Shown here piece by piece: positions 34,792 through 44,082 of a stretch of 64,000 nucleotides of DNA. The stretch covers positions 186,001 to 250,000 of the forward strand of contig NZ_JAGEVF010000002.1 in assembly GCF_017581965.1 (NCBI RefSeq), written 5' to 3'. Within the stretch, counting starts at the first letter, position 1, and each line of letters starts with the position of its first letter. The position numbers and the translations under genes are program-made. The notes below the pieces were generated by a model. The model worked only from the letters and a program-made list of their open reading frames with translations. It was not told the origin of the DNA and searched no databases. This DNA is from Winogradskyella pelagia (lineage in GTDB: Bacteria > Bacteroidota > Bacteroidia > Flavobacteriales > Flavobacteriaceae).

Positions 34792-36447
34792 ATGAAAGTT
34801 GGACTGATAACTCATTGCAAAGCTTTATCATTTGCACATTATACTTTTATCGCTTCGGTAATGGCTACTGCAGATATGGACGTCAGTCTCATTGAAGTAG
34901 AGCTAACAAATACTTCGGGCTATAACGGAACAGCTTCTTTTTTTAGAAAAAACAAAAGCCTAATCGATAGATTTAATCTACAACTTTTAAAGGGCCAAGC
35001 CATTATAGAACGGACAATCCTTAAAAAGGGAATGGGTTACAAGGATTGGTACAAGGTATGGGCACCAAAAGACATAGTGGGCCTCAAAGTGATTAAAGCC
35101 TTGGGTACAGTAACAACGAGTGGAATTACTTTGGCATTAGACGATGTGGGTCGTGTATCTTTAAGGCAAGGTAAGTTTGATGTCCTAATTTCCTTGGACG
35201 GACCTATGTCTATTGCAGAACTACCTGAGCTAGCACATCTCGGCCTATTAAGTACAAATTGTGACCACAGCGTGCAGTATCCAGTTTCACTGTCAAGTTT
35301 TTGGTCAGTCTATACTAAAAAGTCTACAACAGGTTTTCACGTGAGTTTTAAATCCTCCTTAACCCAACAAGAGAGCGTTGTTTTTAAAGGAAACAGAACA
35401 ACTAAAGATCTGTGCTGGAAATATAATTACCATTATTTGCAAAAAGAGTGTTACCACTATTTGTATCAACTTATGGTAAAACTTAATGCAGATTTTCAAC
35501 TCAAAGCACTAAGCCGCATTAGCAATGCAGAGTTAGACACTAAAATCCCTAAGTGGTATCAAATTCTGAGCTATCAGTGGCAGGTACTCCGTACCTTATC
35601 TAAAAAAACCAAGAACCACCTAACAAATACAGGCGACTATTGGACCGTGTATTACAGTAAAGGCAGCTATGACAAGCTAGACTTTAGTAAGGTTAAAAAA
35701 ATAGAAAATCCTAAAGGGGGCTTTTTTGCAGATCCTTTCATTTTGCATTATGACAATAGAAATATTGTATTTGTAGAAGAATTTGTTATCAATGAAAAAA
35801 AGGCCGTAATAAGTGCTCTAGAAATAGATAAGGATGACAATTACAAGTATTTGGGCGAGGTAATTAGAGAGCCCTTTCATCTCTCTTATCCCTTTATTTT
35901 CGAATATGAGAATGCGCTGTACATGATACCCGAAAGCTCTGCTTCTAAATCCATAAGATTATACAAGTGCAAGACATTTCCTTTGGAATGGGAGTACCAA
36001 TATGATTTAATTTCTAATATCGATGCGGTAGACACCACCATTATGTTTAGAGATCATAAGTATTGGTTATTTACCAATTTAAAGGAGCAAGATTGGGAGC
36101 ACAATTCTATTTTAGAATGCTATGTTGCAGATTCGCCAATTTCCCAGCAATGGAAGCCGCACGAAAATAATCCTGTTTATTTCGATAATGGTGCAAGAAA
36201 TGGTGGATTTCTCTACAATGGTAACATGGAACATATGGTGTCACAGACCTATGATATTGATACCTATGGTAAATCTATACAGATAAAAAGAATAAAGATA
36301 TTGTCTGAAAACCAATTTGATGCTGAGGTTGTAAAAGAATTTGAACCTAAGCTTATGAAAGGGTTCCAAGGTATGCATCATATGAGTTCTGATGATAGTT
36401 TTACCGTATTTGACGCGTTGCAAAAACGACCAATAAAAAAGGGGTAA
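34792..36447 (+). CDS. Formyltransferase-like / glucosamine inositolphosphorylceramide transferase (GIPT)-like protein
   Basis: 551-aa cytoplasmic protein of two parts. Residues 1-~230 resemble a formyltransferase fold (VGLITHCKALSFAHYTF; DVLISLDGPMSIAELPELAHLGLLSTNCD). The THF-enzyme HxSLLP motif is replaced by LLSTNCD, so classic formyl transfer is doubtful. Residues ~290-545 form a beta-propeller-like domain: GGFFADPFILHY, FVEEF, YPFIFEYENALYMIPESS, LFTNL and FQGMHHMS. These are the hallmarks of the GIPT C-terminal domain family. The gene starts a two-gene operon with a FemAB-like gene 3 bp downstream, between T9SS genes. A role in modifying surface glycans or lipids is inferred. Confidence 0.65.
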   Translation: MKVGLITHCKALSFAHYTFIASVMATADMDVSLIEVELTNTSGYNGTASFFRKNKSLIDRFNLQLLKGQAIIERTILKKGMGYKDWYKVWAPKDIVGLKVIKALGTVTTSGITLALDDVGRVSLRQGKFDVLISLDGPMSIAELPELAHLGLLSTNCDHSVQYPVSLSSFWSVYTKKSTTGFHVSFKSSLTQQESVVFKGNRTTKDLCWKYNYHYLQKECYHYLYQLMVKLNADFQLKALSRISNAELDTKIPKWYQILSYQWQVLRTLSKKTKNHLTNTGDYWTVYYSKGSYDKLDFSKVKKIENPKGGFFADPFILHYDNRNIVFVEEFVINEKKAVISALEIDKDDNYKYLGEVIREPFHLSYPFIFEYENALYMIPESSASKSIRLYKCKTFPLEWEYQYDLISNIDAVDTTIMFRDHKYWLFTNLKEQDWEHNSILECYVADSPISQQWKPHENNPVYFDNGARNGGFLYNGNMEHMVSQTYDIDTYGKSIQIKRIKILSENQFDAEVVKEFEPKLMKGFQGMHHMSSDDSFTVFDALQKRPIKKG

Positions 36448-36450
36448 TAC

Positions 36451-37428
36451 ATGATTGAACTTAGTGCCAGTGAAGATTTCTTTGAACTTCAAGGACAATT
36501 AGATATTGTCACGTCAACACAGTCTAAAGGTTGGCATAGTTATAAAAAAAGTCAGGGCCGAGAAATTCGCTATTTTGTCAATGATGAGGCGCAGCCAACA
36601 ATTGCCGTTTGGGGCTTTATGTTTAAAGTTCCTGTATTAAAGAAATTTCTCTTTGTCATTGAGGGTATGGCCCATGCACAGCATTTAAAAGCTAATGTTA
36701 TTACAAAGTTTTTCTCCCAACTAGCTCAAATTGATGACTTTGTGGGAGTTGATATAGACAGCAATACCGTCTATAATACGAGCTTTGAAATTGGTTTACG
36801 GAGGGCTGGATTTTTAAGACCTTTAGGCAGTTTTAATTGTCCATTAACTATTGAAATCGATTTACAAGAACCCTTTAGATTCGATACCAATTGGAAGCGA
36901 AATATTAAGCGTACCGCTGGCCATAATCTCATTTTTGAAGAGAAAACACATTGCTCTGAGGCGGATATAAAGGCTATCGTTGACCTCTATAGGGAAATGA
37001 ATAATTTAAAAGGTCGTGCTGTTGGGCACAGAGACTACCAAATTAAAGCACTTGTAGAAGAGGAGGATATAAGGGTGTTTTTTGTATCGAGTGAAGACGG
37101 AGAGCCGCTCTGTGCTCGGGTTATACATTGTAATGACCGTTTTGCTACAGATATATTTGCCTCAAACGCTTTAAAATCTCGAGAATGTGGGGCGAGTTAT
37201 TTTATAGTTCAAGAACTCCTTGAGTTGTTAAAGGCTGAAGGCTATGAAACTTTCGATTTTGGCCGCATTGGTCCCAGTACGCATTCTGCCGATAGCGTTT
37301 ACACATTTAAAAAAGCATCTCGCGGGCGAGAAGTGCAATATCTGGGCGAATTTTCCTGCTACAAGAATAAACTCATAGAATTAGTATTATTGGTTTACAA
37401 GCTAAAGTATAAATCTCCAAGATACTAG
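36451..37428 (+). CDS. FemAB/GNAT-type acyltransferase
   Basis: 325-aa soluble protein. The C-terminal GNAT half has CARVIHCNDRFATDIFASN, ECGASYFIVQELLELLKAEGYETFDFGRIG and YTFKKASRGREVQYLGEFSC. This is the FemAB-like pattern seen in exopolysaccharide and peptidoglycan-bridge acyltransferases, where a final phenylalanine- and lysine-containing F-K motif is conserved. The N-terminal half is a second, degenerate GNAT copy. Such enzymes transfer an aminoacyl or acyl group, often from aminoacyl-tRNA, onto an amino sugar or peptide. The start lies 3 bp after the GIPT-like gene, so the two products probably act together. The exact substrate is unknown. Confidence 0.75.
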   Translation: MIELSASEDFFELQGQLDIVTSTQSKGWHSYKKSQGREIRYFVNDEAQPTIAVWGFMFKVPVLKKFLFVIEGMAHAQHLKANVITKFFSQLAQIDDFVGVDIDSNTVYNTSFEIGLRRAGFLRPLGSFNCPLTIEIDLQEPFRFDTNWKRNIKRTAGHNLIFEEKTHCSEADIKAIVDLYREMNNLKGRAVGHRDYQIKALVEEEDIRVFFVSSEDGEPLCARVIHCNDRFATDIFASNALKSRECGASYFIVQELLELLKAEGYETFDFGRIGPSTHSADSVYTFKKASRGREVQYLGEFSCYKNKLIELVLLVYKLKYKSPRY

Positions 37429-37507
37429 TTTAGCACATTCAAGTACCTCTAGTCCATTAGGATTACATTGGCAATCGAGGTGTATAACTTGTGGTTCAAA
37501 AAATTAA

Positions 37508-40500
37508 TTAGTGTATCACCATCTTTTTTGTGTGTTGACCATTCCTATTTAAGACTTGTATAATATAAACGCCATTGTCTAAATTAGACACATCAATGCG
37601 CTGTCTGTTTATCCCAGATTTTAAAGCGGTTTTCAACACTACCTTCCCTGTAATATCATGAACCCTAAAGTCTGCATCAGCCTCAAGGTTACCTGCGATT
37701 TCAATTTGTTTATTGCGCTGTAAAAAATGTATACTCAGGGTATCGAAATTGCTCTCAGGTGTTCCGAGTGTTGCATTTTGAAACTTCAAATAAAAACGAC
37801 CTGTACCACTCAGACTATTAGTTATAGTAACTTCATAAGAATTTTCATTTAACGAAGTGGCTGTTTCTTTGGCCAAATCCAATAAAAAGACTTCTGTGCC
37901 TTGTGGTAATTGCGAAGTTATACGCTCAAAACGAAGAGTACGATTTCCAGAAGCTTCGAGTCCTAGTGGAATAATAACCTCGGATAAATCATTTGTATGT
38001 AAACTTTGCAAGCCTAAAGGGAGTTGCAAATCATCTTCGGGAGCAATGGAGTATATAGCGAAGGCTTCTGGCGTAGAGCCCCATACTTCAGCGTCGTAAC
38101 CGCTATCTAGACCTAAGCTAGAATTTGCGTTAAAGTAAAATTCAGTGCTATAGCGCTGATGCCCGGAACTGAGTTGAAGCTTTAAAAAGGTAAGTTGTGC
38201 ATTACGCCCAGGAATAAAGTCGTCTGTATTTCCAGTACGTTGCATGGCAGGATTAAACAAAAGATTACCATTAGTTTCGGCACGTACAAAAAAGCCTTGA
38301 CCAGGAGCTATAGCTGTTGCCCCTGTAGTATTGGCAAGTGTATAAATCGTCCAGCCATCATCTGCAGAACCGTCATAGCCATATATACCTACAGCATTCT
38401 CATCTAATAATGCAGTATTGTTACCATTATTTAAAAAGTCTTGTACATTGAGATAGCTAGGGTATGGATTGCCAACGAGGTTCCAGTCGCTGCTGCTACC
38501 GATGCTAATAGGCACATTAACTGCTCCTGTTTCTACATTACCAGAAAAGATAAAGCTGCTATTATCTGCAGAGCCTGTTCTAAAACCTTCTCCGGCATCT
38601 AAAGTTTCAGAATCGTTTGAGGGTTGGTAATTAATGTAGTTTCCTGAATTGATATCAAACGGACCAAATAAAAATGCTGGACTACCACCAATGGTACCTG
38701 AAACTAAATTTATGTTTTCTGTTCTAAAATCTCCAAAGGACTGTCCAGATAATGGCGGGCTAATAAGGTCATTATTAGTTGTGGTTGAGCCCGTACCTGC
38801 GGCGCTGTTGACATGGCGCTCATAAAATACGTCACCATTGATAGTTCCATTTAGCAATAGACTAGAGTAGCTGGTTGATGTGGATTCTAAAACTAGTGTG
38901 TTGAGGATATCTAAGGTTACTCCAGTATCTACAATAAGCCCTGCGCCTGGATTTACCATGAGACTGTTACAGGTTGTTGAACTCGTAATGGATGCATCAC
39001 CATTAACTATGGTAATATTGTCTGCAGATGTAGCCACACCATTAGGGTCAGACGGTGCCCAGCCGTTATCGTAAACAAAGTTGGTTCCGGGTAGTACCGT
39101 AATAGTATAATCTTCAATCTCTCCATCTGTAGAACCTTCGCAGGGTCCGTTAAGTGGAATACTATCAAAATAATACTGACATAAAACACGTAGCCTTGTA
39201 TTACCCAAAACAGCATCGTTGGGTATCGTAATACTCAGTGGGCTATTGGCTGTTGGTCCATCGGGATTATTGATGGTCTCCCCTAAATCATAAGTCTCAT
39301 TGGCATCATCAAAATCACCATCTCTATTCCAATCAATCCAAGCATAGCTGTAAACGGCAAAGTTACCGTCGGTATTAAGATTTACGGTAAGGTTTTCTGT
39401 ACTACCTCGGGTTACTGTTGTTGCTAGTGCGGTAAAATCATCATAGCCTGAACCCTGTCCGGTGACATTGTTAATACTTCCGAAATTTACTAGTGTAATG
39501 GAGGTGTCAAAAGTGGTATCGCCAGTGACTTCACAATAATCAATAGCAATACTAGTAGCAACACCTGTGCTCCATACGGTACCTTTTCTTGTAAAAACTC
39601 TAAAATGATAGGTGTTCCCAAAATCTACATTAGATACTGAAACGGTATTGCCTGTGCCTTGAAACACAATAAATTCGTTAGTAGAGAGTTCAGTACCACC
39701 ACCAAAATTAGTATTGGCAATATAGGTGCTGCCGTCACCACTCGGCGCTGCCGTAACCGCGCTGCCCTCTCTGGCTACGACCAAAACTTCATCATAGCAG
39801 TTGCTTAAAGCCCAGCTTAAATCAACATTACCATCACTATAATTAGCACTAAGGTTACTCACGTCAGCTGGTATTGTACAGCCCGAAATATCAGTAACGG
39901 AAACATCATCCAAAAACCAATTATCACCGTCGTTTTGTTCCATAACAAAGGCGACGTATACAATACCAGAGTAGGCAGATAGGTCTATGGTTTTTTCGTT
40001 AAAGGTATTGCCAAGTTGGGCTTCGGTATAAGTTTGTAGGGTCGTAAAACTGCTAATATCGGTAGCTGAGGTTTCAGAAATCCGTACAGTATATTCGGTA
40101 TTATAATCTACAGTAAACTGTTCTCGTGCAAAAAAGCGCAGTTGGGTTTGGTTAGTCCCTAAGTCAATAGCTGGTGTTACCAGCCAATCTTGGGCATTAC
40201 CACCTGTAACGGCTTCAAATTCTACGAAAGCAGCGGTTGTCCCGGAGTTGGCTACAAGAGTTGAGGTCGTCCAATCATTAATGGTGCCCAAATTATTTAC
40301 GCCACGGTAACTGCTCCAACAGGTTGGCGGAAAGACACCGCTTTCAAAATCTTCGGAAAAAGGCAAGGCAAATGCCGTACAGTTTTCAAAACCATTGACT
40401 TCAATATTATCAATCCGCATACGCTCCCCACCGCCATTATTGGTCATAATCACCCTTAGCTCTAGAGTACTGCCATTTAGCATGGCTTGGCTTGCTGTAG

Positions 40501-40960
40501 TAGGATCGTAATCGTTTGCAAAACTTCCGTTAGTCGAGGCTTCAGTCCAGGCACCACCATCGATACGGTATTCAATAGCAACAGTATCGGTTGGTTCGAG
40601 ATTGTTGCCGCCGAGGCCATTGGATTCAGAAACCTCAATAGTAAATTCTACATCGAAAAAGTTATTGATATCAATAATTGGAGAAAACCATATGGCTTGG
40701 GTGTCTAAATCACGACCTTCGAGCAGTTCGTTTCCGCCCAGGGTTATAACTCTAAAATAGTCATTGGTATCAGCAAAACTTCCACTAGAAACATCTATGG
40801 TCCAATCTACGCCGCTGAGGTCAATACTGGGATTGCTCCCTCCAGGTCCAGTGGCACCTTGTCCGTCCTGACCTGTAAAATCTTCAGAATAAAATGTGGT
40901 TTGTCCGTAACCGTATAGGCTAAGACATATAAGGCTTAAAAAAATGATATTTGTTTTCAT
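37508..40960 (-). CDS. Large secreted protein with MAM-like, GEVED and T9SS sorting domains (1150 aa)
   Basis: Signal peptide at 1-19 (ends YGYGQ). A choice-of-anchor J/MAM-like domain lies at ~195-360 (FSEDFESGVFPPTCWSSY ... GDNWFLDDVSVTD). An Fn3-like segment follows, then a GEVED domain at ~525-640 (YSYAWIDWNRDGDFDDANE; STDGEIEDYTITVL). The paralogue scaffold begins near 645 (YDNGWAPSDPNGVATSADN), with SPPLSGQSFGDF, WNLVGNPYPSYLNVQDFL, IAPGQGFFVRAE and DDFIPGRNAQL. The T9SS sorting domain is at ~1080-1150 (VHDITGKVVLKTAL, GVYIIQVLNRNG, TKKMVIH). The fourth copy of this scaffold in 16 kb. Domain content suggests surface adhesion or glycan contact; no enzyme motif seen. Confidence 0.87.
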   Translation of the reverse strand: MKTNIIFLSLICLSLYGYGQTTFYSEDFTGQDGQGATGPGGSNPSIDLSGVDWTIDVSSGSFADTNDYFRVITLGGNELLEGRDLDTQAIWFSPIIDINNFFDVEFTIEVSESNGLGGNNLEPTDTVAIEYRIDGGAWTEASTNGSFANDYDPTTASQAMLNGSTLELRVIMTNNGGGERMRIDNIEVNGFENCTAFALPFSEDFESGVFPPTCWSSYRGVNNLGTINDWTTSTLVANSGTTAAFVEFEAVTGGNAQDWLVTPAIDLGTNQTQLRFFAREQFTVDYNTEYTVRISETSATDISSFTTLQTYTEAQLGNTFNEKTIDLSAYSGIVYVAFVMEQNDGDNWFLDDVSVTDISGCTIPADVSNLSANYSDGNVDLSWALSNCYDEVLVVAREGSAVTAAPSGDGSTYIANTNFGGGTELSTNEFIVFQGTGNTVSVSNVDFGNTYHFRVFTRKGTVWSTGVATSIAIDYCEVTGDTTFDTSITLVNFGSINNVTGQGSGYDDFTALATTVTRGSTENLTVNLNTDGNFAVYSYAWIDWNRDGDFDDANETYDLGETINNPDGPTANSPLSITIPNDAVLGNTRLRVLCQYYFDSIPLNGPCEGSTDGEIEDYTITVLPGTNFVYDNGWAPSDPNGVATSADNITIVNGDASITSSTTCNSLMVNPGAGLIVDTGVTLDILNTLVLESTSTSYSSLLLNGTINGDVFYERHVNSAAGTGSTTTNNDLISPPLSGQSFGDFRTENINLVSGTIGGSPAFLFGPFDINSGNYINYQPSNDSETLDAGEGFRTGSADNSSFIFSGNVETGAVNVPISIGSSSDWNLVGNPYPSYLNVQDFLNNGNNTALLDENAVGIYGYDGSADDGWTIYTLANTTGATAIAPGQGFFVRAETNGNLLFNPAMQRTGNTDDFIPGRNAQLTFLKLQLSSGHQRYSTEFYFNANSSLGLDSGYDAEVWGSTPEAFAIYSIAPEDDLQLPLGLQSLHTNDLSEVIIPLGLEASGNRTLRFERITSQLPQGTEVFLLDLAKETATSLNENSYEVTITNSLSGTGRFYLKFQNATLGTPESNFDTLSIHFLQRNKQIEIAGNLEADADFRVHDITGKVVLKTALKSGINRQRIDVSNLDNGVYIIQVLNRNGQHTKKMVIH

Positions 40961-41563
40961 AGCTAGTCATATCAATTAATTTGTAGGGACAACATGGTGT
41001 TATCCTATTGGTTTAAATTTTAATAACTATGAAAAAATTTACGGATTACTCATGCGCACAATGAAGAGTATTCGAACATGTTCGAGTTTTTCAGAGTTAT
41101 TAATTAAGGGTTATGTGTCATTAAGACACCACAAGTATGTTATAGTCACAAGAAGTACTTAGGGTGTCCATTGCATATCTAAGGATCTGTCATCGTGAGG
41201 TTTTTAGAAATTGTTGAATTGTTTAAAAGGGTTATAGCAAGAAAAGGATATGCCTATAGCTGAAGCGCTATGGACAAATCTGTATGTTTTATCGAAAATA
41301 TATGGGGCTAAAAGACTAACCTTAACTTTTGTAAGGCCATTGTAGTATCCCAATGTGTTTGACATTACTGCCATTATCATAGACGTTTTAACGGTCTTTG
41401 ACGATTTATTTTTAGCCTGATGAGAATGCTAATTGTTGCAAATATAATAAAATGCATTAAAATTCCTACGTTTGTTGACTTGGTGCCATTAAATGACTTA
41501 AGAGGTATTCAGTGTATAAAAGTCATTTGGAAGCATGACGTGGAAAATAGTATATTGCTGGTG
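40961..41563. other. 603-bp intergenic region without recognisable gene
   Basis: Separates the divergent 1150-aa T9SS gene and cysQ. In-frame codons exist upstream of cysQ from 41420 (MRMLIVANII...), but they do not resemble the CysQ family. I found no well-formed promoter, terminator or RNA gene. Confidence 0.5.
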
Positions 41564-42376
41564 ATGGATAGCATTCTTAAAAACACAAACTTGGTTACCG
41601 CAATACATGCGGCATTATCGGCAGGTAAATCTATAATGGCTATTTATAAAAATGATATTGCTGTCGAATTCAAATCGGATAATTCGCCACTTACATTAGC
41701 GGATAAAGAGGCTAATACGATTATTAATGCTTATTTAAAACCGATAGGTATTCCAATTATAAGTGAGGAGAATATACAGTTAGAGTATGGTATTAGAAAG
41801 CACTGGAAGCAATGCTGGATCGTTGATCCGCTAGATGGTACTAAAGAATTTATTAAACGTAATGGCGAGTTTACCGTTAATATTGCGTTTGTAGAATCTG
41901 GTCAACCGAGTTTGGGAGTCATTTATATTCCTGCTAGCAAGACCTTGTATTTTGCTGATGCGATAGCAAAATTAGCTTTTAAGGCAGAACTGGAAAATCA
42001 CAATACAAGTCTTGAAAATGTTATTAGTAAATCAAAACAAATCTTTCCTAAAGGCAGCCCTTCGCAACATATTACTATTATCGGTAGCCAGTCACATATG
42101 ACTAAAGAAACACAAGGTTTTATTGAGGCTGTTAAACGTGATTTCACCAAAGTAACCTTATTAACAAAAGGGAGTTCTCTCAAATTTTGTTGGTTAGCTG
42201 AAGGCAAGGCTCATGTATATCCAAGATTTGCACCAACTATGGAATGGGACACAGCAGCTGGTCATGCCATTTGTAATGCTGTGGATATAGACATAATTTC
42301 CCAGGTAACTCATACGCCATTACGGTATAACAAAGCAGATCTCTATAATCCTTCGTTTGTTGCGGCTAAATCCTGA
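41564..42376 (+). CDS. cysQ: 3'(2'),5'-bisphosphate nucleotidase CysQ
   Basis: Mg-dependent phosphatase of the inositol-monophosphatase superfamily that hydrolyses 3'-phosphoadenosine 5'-phosphate to AMP, recycling the by-product of sulfotransfer. 270 aa from the ATG at 41564. The metal-binding motifs are intact: PLTLADKEAN, SEEN (E68/E69), DPLDGTKEF from residue 88, and the late WDTAAGHAI near 225. The open frame extends 48 codons upstream but the added sequence is unlike the family. Its place at the head of the polysaccharide locus could mean that it supports sulfated glycans or sulfate assimilation; no sulfotransferase gene is visible in the window. Confidence 0.93.
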   Translation: MDSILKNTNLVTAIHAALSAGKSIMAIYKNDIAVEFKSDNSPLTLADKEANTIINAYLKPIGIPIISEENIQLEYGIRKHWKQCWIVDPLDGTKEFIKRNGEFTVNIAFVESGQPSLGVIYIPASKTLYFADAIAKLAFKAELENHNTSLENVISKSKQIFPKGSPSQHITIIGSQSHMTKETQGFIEAVKRDFTKVTLLTKGSSLKFCWLAEGKAHVYPRFAPTMEWDTAAGHAICNAVDIDIISQVTHTPLRYNKADLYNPSFVAAKS

Positions 42377-42406
42377 TGGCTATGTTTTTAAAAACCAGTA
42401 AAGCAA

Positions 42407-42437
42407 TTGGCTTAGTATAAAGATTGTTTTAGATTTG
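42407..42437 (+). promoter_or_regulatory. Promoter of the rml operon
   Basis: TTG (42407-42409), a 20-bp spacer and TAGATTTG (42430-42437) fit the Bacteroidota promoter consensus. It lies 79 bp before rmlB. Confidence 0.65.
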
Positions 42438-42515
42438 TGTACAATAGTAAGTGCTAAAGGCAATTCAAGGTTTTCCTAATGAAAAAACGGTATTTTTGAA
42501 GTTAGAATCTAATCG

Positions 42516-43559
42516 ATGAACATTTTAATTACAGGAGGTGCAGGATTTATAGGGTCACATGTGGTGCGTCAGTTTGTGACTACCTATCCCAATTATCATA
42601 TTTATAATTTGGATGCCTTAACCTATGCTGGTAATTTGGAGAATCTTAAGGATATTCAAGGGCATCCAAACTATACCTTTTTAAAAGGGGATATCACCGA
42701 TCAGGCTTTTTTAGCTACAATATTTCAAAACTATAAATTTGATGCTGTCATTCATTTGGCGGCGGAATCTCATGTAGATCGGTCTATTACAGATCCTTTG
42801 GCTTTTGTAAAGACTAATGTCATTGGAACAGTTAATTTATTAAATGCGTTTAAGGCGCTTTGGAAGGGACAATTTGAAGATAAATTGTTCTACCATATCA
42901 GTACAGACGAAGTCTATGGAACCTTAGGCGAAACAGGCTTATTTACGGAGCAAACAGCTTACGATCCTAATTCTCCTTACTCTGCTTCAAAAGCAAGTTC
43001 GGATCATTTTGTGAGAGCTTATGGAGAGACTTACGGCTTGCCCTACATTATTACAAATTGCTCTAATAACTATGGACCCAATCAATTTCCAGAAAAATTG
43101 ATTCCATTATTTATTAATAATGTCATTAATCAAATACCTCTTCCGGTTTATGGTGACGGCAACTACACTAGGGATTGGCTTTATGTTATTGATCATGCTA
43201 AAGCCATTGATTTGGTTTTTCATAAAGGGGTAAAGGGGGAAACCTATAACATAGGCGGTTGTAACGAGTGGAAAAATATTGACTTGGTTAAGTTACTCTG
43301 CCAACAGATGGACAAGCGCTATAACAAGCCTAAAGGAAACTCCGAGCAATTAATTACTTATGTTAAAGACCGACCAGGGCATGATTTGCGCTATGCCATT
43401 GATGCGTCTAAAATACAAAAAGAACTTGGGTGGAAACCTAGTGTTACTTTTGAAGAAGGTTTAGAAAAAACAATAGATTGGTATTTAAACAATCCGGAGT
43501 GGTTAGACCACGTCACATCTGGTGAATATAAATCGTATTATCAGAAACAGTATAGTTAA
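42516..43559 (+). CDS. rmlB: dTDP-glucose 4,6-dehydratase RmlB
   Basis: Second step of dTDP-L-rhamnose synthesis; NAD-dependent SDR enzyme in the cytoplasm. 347 aa. NAD-binding GGAGFIGSHVV at ~7-17, catalytic HISTDEVYG with the Thr-Asp-Glu triad, and YSASKASSD providing the YxxxK. NCSNNYGPNQFPEKLIP and GDGNYTRDWLYVIDH are diagnostic of RmlB. It is separated from rmlA by a tandem octamer array and a four-helix-bundle gene, which interrupt an otherwise compact rml cluster. The array begins on the rmlB stop codon. Confidence 0.97.
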   Translation: MNILITGGAGFIGSHVVRQFVTTYPNYHIYNLDALTYAGNLENLKDIQGHPNYTFLKGDITDQAFLATIFQNYKFDAVIHLAAESHVDRSITDPLAFVKTNVIGTVNLLNAFKALWKGQFEDKLFYHISTDEVYGTLGETGLFTEQTAYDPNSPYSASKASSDHFVRAYGETYGLPYIITNCSNNYGPNQFPEKLIPLFINNVINQIPLPVYGDGNYTRDWLYVIDHAKAIDLVFHKGVKGETYNIGGCNEWKNIDLVKLLCQQMDKRYNKPKGNSEQLITYVKDRPGHDLRYAIDASKIQKELGWKPSVTFEEGLEKTIDWYLNNPEWLDHVTSGEYKSYYQKQYS

Positions 43560-43619
43560 GAGGTTAAGAGGTTAAGAGGTTAAGAGGTTAAGAGGTTAAG
43601 AGGTTATGAGGTTATGAGG
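43556..43619 (+). repeat. Octamer array TTAAGAGG, 8 units, starting on the rmlB stop codon
   Basis: Six perfect copies of TTAAGAGG followed by two TTATGAGG copies, contiguous. The first unit contains the TAA stop of rmlB (43557-43559), so the array begins exactly at the end of the coding sequence. It precedes the four-helix-bundle gene at 43680. Confidence 0.95.
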
Positions 43620-43679
43620 TTAGAGCGTGTAGCGTTCAAAATTATTGGATAAAATGTTTGTAAAAGTAATTAGTTATAA

Positions 43680-44036
43680 GTGAAGGAGATAAAATCCCAT
43701 AAGGACTTAAAAGTTTGGCAGGAGTCTATGGATTTTGTTGTTAAAATCTATGATATAACGGAGCATTTTCCCTCAAAGGAAGCTTTTGGATTAACGGCAC
43801 AGTTGCGAAGGGCTTCAGTCTCCATTCCATCCAATATAGCCGAAGGGGCAGGAAGAAAAGGGGCAAAGGAATTTTCCAGATTTTTATTTATAGCTTTAGG
43901 ATCGCTTTCTGAAGTGGAAACACAATTGGAAATTTCCCAAAGGCTCGGCTATGTAGCCCATTTAGATGACATTAACAATAGTATTTATTTTATTAGAAAC
44001 ATGCTTTCAAAATTGATAAAGAGCATAAACAATTAA
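43680..44036 (+). CDS. Four-helix bundle protein (S23 rRNA-IVS family), copy 1
   Basis: 118 aa, GTG start at 43680 (MKEIKSHKDLKVWQESMDF). The family pattern is clear: LKVWQESMDFVVKIYDITEHFP, then LTAQLRRASVSIPSNIAEGAGRKGAKEFSRFL and LGSLSEVETQLEISQRLGY. Homologues were first seen in intervening sequences of 23S rRNA genes, and the fold is also that of Avd of diversity-generating retroelements; their function is unclear. No reverse transcriptase or variable repeat is in the window. It is inserted between rmlB and rmlA, flanked by short-repeat arrays, and looks like a foreign insertion in the rml operon. Confidence 0.88.
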   Translation: MKEIKSHKDLKVWQESMDFVVKIYDITEHFPSKEAFGLTAQLRRASVSIPSNIAEGAGRKGAKEFSRFLFIALGSLSEVETQLEISQRLGYVAHLDDINNSIYFIRNMLSKLIKSINN

Positions 44037-44080
44037 GCCATTAACCATAAGTATAACTTTATAACCATTTAAGCATAAAT
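44033..44080 (+). repeat. Degenerate inverted octamer-like tract after the four-helix-bundle gene
   Basis: Starting on the stop codon, loosely periodic TTAAGCCA / TTAACCAT / TATAACC elements run to the rmlA start. They resemble the reverse complement of the TTAAGAGG/TTATGAGG units on the other side of the gene. The match is weak and the spacing is 6-8 bp. Confidence 0.35.
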
Positions 44081-44082
44081 CG

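Noticed and set aside
41420..41563. 48-codon N-terminal extension of CysQ
   Set aside because: The added residues do not match the family, and the ATG at 41564 gives a normal-length enzyme with a typical start.
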